In this document: positions 60,371 to 64,000 of the stretch, in pieces
Position numbering within the stretch: the stretch's first letter is position 1
Layout: the number at the start of each line of letters is the position of its first letter
NCBI RefSeq assembly: GCF_018070045.1
Contig: NZ_JAGPYK010000027.1
Coordinates: forward strand, 1 to 64,000
Source: Micromonospora sp. U21
Lineage (GTDB): Bacteria; Actinomycetota; Actinomycetes; Mycobacteriales; Micromonosporaceae
Length of the DNA: 64,000 nt
Direction: 5' to 3'
Notes under the pieces: model-generated
Database searches by the model: none
What the model saw: only the letters and a program-made list of their open reading frames with translations
Told to the model about the DNA's origin: nothing
Translations under genes and position numbers: made by a program

Positions 60371-60676
60371 GTGGCGACCCCGCACCCACCTGTGATCGAA
60401 CACTTGTACAATGCGCTGGTGGGGGACGTGGCGGGACGCTGGTGGAACGGCATCTGGGGGCGTTTGGGCCGCCGGGATGTGTGGCTGACCCGTGAGGTCC
60501 GGTGGCAGGTCGTCGCCCGCGCTGGCGACAGCGAGAACGGCCGGGTGCTGCGTTGGGAGTTCGACACCGAGGCGGACGCCGTGGCGATGGTCAAGCGCCT
60601 CCTCGCCGCTGACGCGGGCGGTCAGTGGCGCAAGCAAGCCGGCGACGGCACATCGTCTCCGCCACAGCAGGCATAG
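60371..60676 (+). CDS. Hypothetical protein, 101 aa
   Basis: GTG 60371 with AGGTGAAGG just upstream. A compact alpha/beta protein: EHLYNALVGDVAGRWWNGIW, RDVWLTREVRWQVVARAGDS, DTEADAVAMVKRLLAADAGG, with an amphipathic C-terminal helix. Similar single-domain proteins occur near mobile or phage-like small-gene clusters. I do not recognise the family. 35 bp after the preceding gene in the same direction, followed by a strong hairpin. Confidence 0.6.
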   Translation: MATPHPPVIEHLYNALVGDVAGRWWNGIWGRLGRRDVWLTREVRWQVVARAGDSENGRVLRWEFDTEADAVAMVKRLLAADAGGQWRKQAGDGTSSPPQQA

Positions 60677-60678
60677 TC

Positions 60679-60714
60679 CGGTCGGCGGTGCGTCCCGAAG
60701 GACGCCCCGCCGGC
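60679..60714. terminator. Bidirectional hairpin between convergent genes
   Basis: Arms 60679-60694 and 60699-60714 match at 14 of 16 positions around a CGAA tetraloop. It sits 2 bp after the stop at 60676 and 12 bp before the convergent stop at 60727. Confidence 0.75.
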
Positions 60715-60726
60715 CGAGGGGCTGTG

Positions 60727-61401
60727 TCAGGAACTGCAGGTGTTGAGCATGCCCTGCAGCGCCGACTTTTCGGATGACTGCAGCTTGAGGCTCCAGCTGT
60801 ACTTCACCGTTATCCACATCTTGCTGTAGGTGCACCGGTACGACGACAGGGACGGCTGCCAGGTCGACGGGTCCTGGTCGCCCTTTGACTGGTTGACGTT
60901 GTCCGTCACCGCGATCAGTTGCGGACGGGTGAGGTCGTTGGCGAAGCTCTGCCGGCGGCTGGTCGTCCAGGAGTTGGCGCCGGAGCGCCACGCCTCCGCG
61001 AGGGGCACGACGTGGTCGATGTCGACGTCGGAGGCGGCCGTCCACGTCGCGCCGTCGTACGGGCTGTACCAGCGGCCCGAGGTCGCCGCGCAGGAGCTGT
61101 TGACGACGACGGAGGTGCCATCGCGCTTGAGGACCTGCTCGCGGGTGTTGCAGCTACCGCTGATGGTGATCCAGTGCGGGAACAGGTCACGTGAGTAGCC
61201 GCTGGTGGAGCCCTGGGCCGCCACGGTCAGGGCGTTGAGCTGAGACTGGGCTGTCGCCTTCGACGGGATCCCGGGCGGTGTGGCCGACGCCGGCTGCGCG
61301 CTGACGCCGACCAGTCCGGCGCCTGCGAGCGCGGCGAGGACGACTGCGGCGGCGTGGCGCGTGACGCGTGGGAAACGGGCTGAGACTTGGGTTACCCGCA
61401 T
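60727..61401 (-). CDS. Secreted HNH-family nuclease (GmrSD C-terminal/DUF1524-like)
   Basis: ATG 61401 with GAGGAGG upstream; an earlier in-frame start at 61527 is rejected because the signal peptide begins at 61401. Signal peptide to about residue 40 (PASA). The nuclease core is DVDIDHVVPLAEAWRSGA (residues 126-143) followed by N170, K173 and DPSTWQP, the HNH pattern of extracellular actinobacterial nucleases in the DUF1524 group. Six Cys residues suggest disulfides. Probably digests environmental DNA. It is divergent from the ligase gene. Confidence 0.87.
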   Translation of the reverse strand: MRVTQVSARFPRVTRHAAAVVLAALAGAGLVGVSAQPASATPPGIPSKATAQSQLNALTVAAQGSTSGYSRDLFPHWITISGSCNTREQVLKRDGTSVVVNSSCAATSGRWYSPYDGATWTAASDVDIDHVVPLAEAWRSGANSWTTSRRQSFANDLTRPQLIAVTDNVNQSKGDQDPSTWQPSLSSYRCTYSKMWITVKYSWSLKLQSSEKSALQGMLNTCSS

Positions 61402-61658
61402 GGGGGCCTCCTCGGCACTGGGTGGACGGCAACCGTCTCTGACGATCATGGCCATCGAAGGGCGTGTTTGTGAAGGGGTGAGGAAGCATCCACGAAGCTT
61501 CGAAGCGTTTCGCTGGCGTGCGGGCACGAGCTGGGCGCATCCGGAGGACCTCGTTCTGCTTCTCGTTCTGCTACCGCCATCGAGCGTTCGGCATCTTCCA
61601 GCGCCATCCCGGTGCGTCCCTCAACCATGGGAGAGGAGGTGAGCGAAATTCGGGTTCG

Positions 61659-62705
61659 ATGTCGTGGGTCGGTCCTGCGGTGACTCCAGCCCGCCGGCGT
61701 GCCGGCGCCACCACCGAAGGGCTGCGTCCGCCGCTCACGCCGATGCTGGCGAAAGCCGTCGACGCTGTCCCTGAGGCATCGGACCTGGCCTACGAGCCGA
61801 AGTGGGACGGTTGGCGGGCACTGGCCTTCCGCCGGCCCGACGGCGTATACCTGCAGTCCCGAGCCGGCCGGGACGTCACCACGTACTTTCCCGACATCAC
61901 CCGAGCCGTCGCCGAAGCCGTCGAGCCGGGCGCGGTTCTCGACGGCGAACTGGTGGTGTGGGAAGGCGAGCGAACCAACTTCGCCCACCTGCAGCGACGG
62001 ATCACCGCCGGCGCGCAGCTCCCCGACATCGCCCAACGCCACCCCGCGCACTACGTCGTCTTCGACCTGCTCAGCGCACCACCAGGCCGACCACTACTGG
62101 ACCGGCCCCTGCACGAGCGACGCGCCCTACTCACACAACTGCTCGCCGACGCACCCGCCCAACTCACCCTGTCCCCACAGACCACCGACCCCGACCAGGC
62201 CGCCGAATGGTTGACCACCTGGACCGCCGCGGGCATTGAGGGCGTCGTGATCAAACGCCTCGACGGGCGTTACGAGCCGGGCCGACGTGGCTGGCAGAAA
62301 GTCCGGGCCTACCGCACCACCGAAGCCATCATCGGCGGCGCCACCCCCAGCATCGACAGCCCTGAGACCCTCCTGCTGGGTCGCTGCGACCAGCACGGAC
62401 GGCTCCGCTACACCGGCCGAACCAGCTCCCTACGGCCGGCACAGCGTGCCGACCTGGCGGCCCTGCTCACGCCCGTCGGCCCAGAGGGGTCACACCCGTG
62501 GCCGCAGCCTCTCCCCGCCGCGTGGACGGGGCAACTCGACCGGCCCCAACCTCTCCCGTATAGCCCCGTGCTCCCCACCATCGTTGCGGAAATCGACGTC
62601 GACACCGCCTACGAACATCACCGATGGCGACACCACGTCCGCTACCGACGCCCCCGCCTCGACCTCACCCCCGCCGACGTGCCACCGGCCAACGGTCAAC
62701 ATTGA
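61659..62705 (+). CDS. ATP-dependent DNA ligase (LigC-like)
   Basis: 348 residues from ATG 61659; the AGGAGG lies 17 bp upstream, rather far. Nucleotidyltransferase motif I EPKWDGWRAL with adenylated Lys48, motif III-like AVLDGELVVWEG, motif IV EGVVIKRLDGRY and motif V GWQKVRAYRT, followed by an OB-fold region (GRCDQHGRLRYTGRTS). No polymerase or phosphoesterase domain is fused, so it resembles the stand-alone LigC/LigD-ligase proteins used in repair or end joining. No Ku gene is adjacent. Length and motifs are intact. Confidence 0.9.
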   Translation: MSWVGPAVTPARRRAGATTEGLRPPLTPMLAKAVDAVPEASDLAYEPKWDGWRALAFRRPDGVYLQSRAGRDVTTYFPDITRAVAEAVEPGAVLDGELVVWEGERTNFAHLQRRITAGAQLPDIAQRHPAHYVVFDLLSAPPGRPLLDRPLHERRALLTQLLADAPAQLTLSPQTTDPDQAAEWLTTWTAAGIEGVVIKRLDGRYEPGRRGWQKVRAYRTTEAIIGGATPSIDSPETLLLGRCDQHGRLRYTGRTSSLRPAQRADLAALLTPVGPEGSHPWPQPLPAAWTGQLDRPQPLPYSPVLPTIVAEIDVDTAYEHHRWRHHVRYRRPRLDLTPADVPPANGQH

Positions 62706-62837
62706 GGCCCGGCGCGAGGACGCGCCGCCCCCGCATGTCGCAGCAGACGAAGGCCCTTCCAGATTCGCAGCCCTCACCTGCGGCAGGCTGACCGCACATA
62801 CCACCAGTTGCCCCGAAACCACGTAGCGTCGCTTCGA

Positions 62838-63035
62838 GTGGACGTGTTGCTGCGCGGCGGGCCGGGTGACGGCCACGTGGTCCGCGGCGGCGGGGAGAAC
62901 GTCCTGTGGCAGGCGTGCCTGTACGAGGTCACATCCGAGGTAGCACTCGGTCAAGGACGTGATCTGCGGGTGTACCGACACCGCCCCGATTGCTGTGAGC
63001 GGCACCGGCGAGGGTCCCAGGACAAGTGTGAGTGA
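62838..63035 (+). CDS. Second GGPxDG-type small protein, 65 aa
   Basis: GTG 62838, weak ribosome site. Opens VDVLLRGGPGDGHVVRGGGE and ends VYRHRPDCCERHRRGSQDKC, sharing the early GGPxDG loop and late Tyr-Arg strand with the protein at 60102, though overall identity is low. A paralogue or fellow family member 2.7 kb away. Confidence 0.5.
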   Translation: MDVLLRGGPGDGHVVRGGGENVLWQACLYEVTSEVALGQGRDLRVYRHRPDCCERHRRGSQDKCE

Positions 63036-63557
63036 TGCCGCGACCACCGGGTGGTAATGACCCTTCCGCAGTCGCCAACTACTGGAGTGCTCCAGCCCGA
63101 GCCCGGCCACCCGAAATCGAAGATCAATCAACCGACCCTCGACCTGACGCATCTCCCCCATCAGAGATCCCTGTCCGGTGCAAAGCGTGCGGGTGCGACC
63201 CTTCGGTCAGCGAGCGTTCCGGAGGAGCCGGGCAGGCGCACATTCACCGCCAGGCCCACACCTACGCAGATGAGAGGTCGCCATCCAGGCGCTGTCCTAT
63301 GCGGGCATCGCGAGCAGTGCGGGCACGACAGCGATTGGCATGCCGAGTGGCCGTGTTGGGGCTGGTGGTCTTCGCTGCGGCGGGCTGGCAGTGCCGTCGG
63401 GTGCAGGCTCCCGCTGAGGCGGTGACGCCGCCGGCCCAGGCGCAGGTGTCCGGGCGTTAGAGGCGGCGGATGAGGCGCCGTCGATGCTGCTGGCCCACAG
63501 GTCGCGCAAGCAGTGCTGGTCACGGGCCAGCCAGGGCTCCGGCTTAACCCTGGCCCC
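63036..63557. other. Mostly non-coding, one possible small gene
   Basis: Apart from the possible small membrane peptide at 63299-63460, no gene is supported. CCAGGG/CCCTGG at 63531-63553 could be a weak terminator for the minus-strand gene ending at 63558. Confidence 0.4.
63299..63460 (+). CDS. Possible small membrane peptide, 53 aa
   Basis: ATG 63299, no strong ribosome site. Basic N-terminus RASRAVRARQRLACR, one hydrophobic helix VAVLGLVVFAAAGW, then a Pro/Ala/Gln-rich tail. Typical of short anchored peptides, but also of chance frames in GC-rich DNA. Confidence 0.35.
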   Translation: MRASRAVRARQRLACRVAVLGLVVFAAAGWQCRRVQAPAEAVTPPAQAQVSGR

Positions 63558-64000
63558 TTAGTCGCCGGGGGGAGTCACCAGCGCACCCTTGGGCAGGGAG
63601 GTCAGCACTCGACGCTGGCCGGTGGCCGGGTCAGCGGCGACCAGTTCATCGCCGCCCGCAGTCAAACGTTGCAGGAGGACCTCGGCGCCGGCGAGACCGA
63701 GGAAGTACTCACCCTCGCCACCCTGGGGCGCCACGAGGTCGATCCGGCCGGCCGGGCGGCCGGAGCGCAGATCAACCCCGACCAACGTCATCGGGGGCAC
63801 CGTCCGCGCCCCATGCGGCTTGCCAGCCGGGACGGCCTCCTGCGGGGTCACCAGAGCCCACACCGCTGGCGGATCGCCACCGCCGCGCACGTTCGGGGCG
63901 AGCGCGTTGCGGATGTCGCCAGGGCCTGCCTGATGGGTGGTAGCCAGCGACACCGTGCGGGCGGCGCGACCGTCGACGTCCTGAATGGCGATGGTGAGCT
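63558..64000 (-). CDS. C-terminal part of a larger protein (runs off the window), beta-propeller-like
   Basis: Open on the minus strand from the right edge to the stop at 63558, about 147 residues. Repeating beta-strand blocks (TLVGVDLRSGRPAGRIDLVA, GEYFLGLAGAEVLLQRLTAG, DELVAADPATGQRRVLTSLP) resemble blades of a WD40/PQQ-like propeller. The start, and any export signal, lie outside the window. Confidence 0.6.
   Translation of the reverse strand, partial: LTIAIQDVDGRAARTVSLATTHQAGPGDIRNALAPNVRGGGDPPAVWALVTPQEAVPAGKPHGARTVPPMTLVGVDLRSGRPAGRIDLVAPQGGEGEYFLGLAGAEVLLQRLTAGGDELVAADPATGQRRVLTSLPKGALVTPPGD

Noticed and set aside
1..64000. Complete tRNA or rRNA genes, riboswitches, replication origin
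   Set aside because: None recognised. The only tRNA-like sequence is the 3' half at 7902-7936.

Overview
This 64 kb window has the character of a filamentous actinobacterium, most likely a member of the Micromonosporaceae. This is inferred from very high GC, G/C-ending codons, frequent GTG starts, GTGA/ATGA gene overlaps, a SARP-type regulator and large multidomain secreted proteins. Gene-dense catabolic blocks alternate with decayed accessory DNA full of insertion-sequence scars.

Layout. (1) 1-14 kb: an accessory and conflict-type region. It holds an IS110-type tail, a frameshifted zinc-knuckle/recombinase-like gene, an intact DUF1883-TIR gene, a secreted lipoprotein and trypsin-like protease, a tRNA-Gly 3'-half (attachment-site scar), a truncated TOTE-type primase, a three-gene unit ending in an XPB/Ssl2-N-like protein, and immunity-like or unknown genes. 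(2) 14.3-24 kb: a minus-strand secreted oxidative sugar-processing locus: ThuA/F5-8C/glucose-sorbosone dehydrogenase/PKD/DUF1080 protein, laccase, Tat-exported sugar isomerase-like TIM barrel, and cupredoxin/six-Ig-repeat/DUF1080 protein. (3) 24.5-28.2 kb: a nest of elements, with an intact IS200/IS605 element inside an IS6-type transposase gene, itself abutting a dead DDE transposase. (4) 29-31.4 kb: secreted GH27 enzyme behind a wrecked gene. (5) 31.7-42 kb: regulators (SARP, TetR with operator), membrane proteins, LtrA between transposon-like inverted repeats, and a dead IS5. (6) 42-54.8 kb: a tightly overlapped seven-gene operon: Gfo/Idh/MocA oxidoreductase, ribose-type ABC importer, sugar isomerase-like protein and a 2000-residue secreted ThuA/dehydrogenase/PKD/Ig/FIMAH protein. 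(7) 55-64 kb: M48 peptidase, IS256 and alcohol dehydrogenase scars, membrane protein plus AlkB, small actinobacterial proteins, secreted HNH nuclease and ATP-dependent DNA ligase.

How the genes may work together: the two large loci share ThuA plus quinoprotein-type sugar dehydrogenase proteins and xylose-isomerase-like TIM barrels. One adds copper proteins and 3-keto-glycoside hydrolase (DUF1080) domains; the other adds an importer and a Gfo/Idh oxidoreductase. This fits extracellular oxidation and cleavage of a glycoside followed by uptake and intracellular conversion, with substrate unknown. Many accessory genes carry single-base frameshifts or nonsense changes, so real decay and residual sequencing error must be separated before those genes are called dead.
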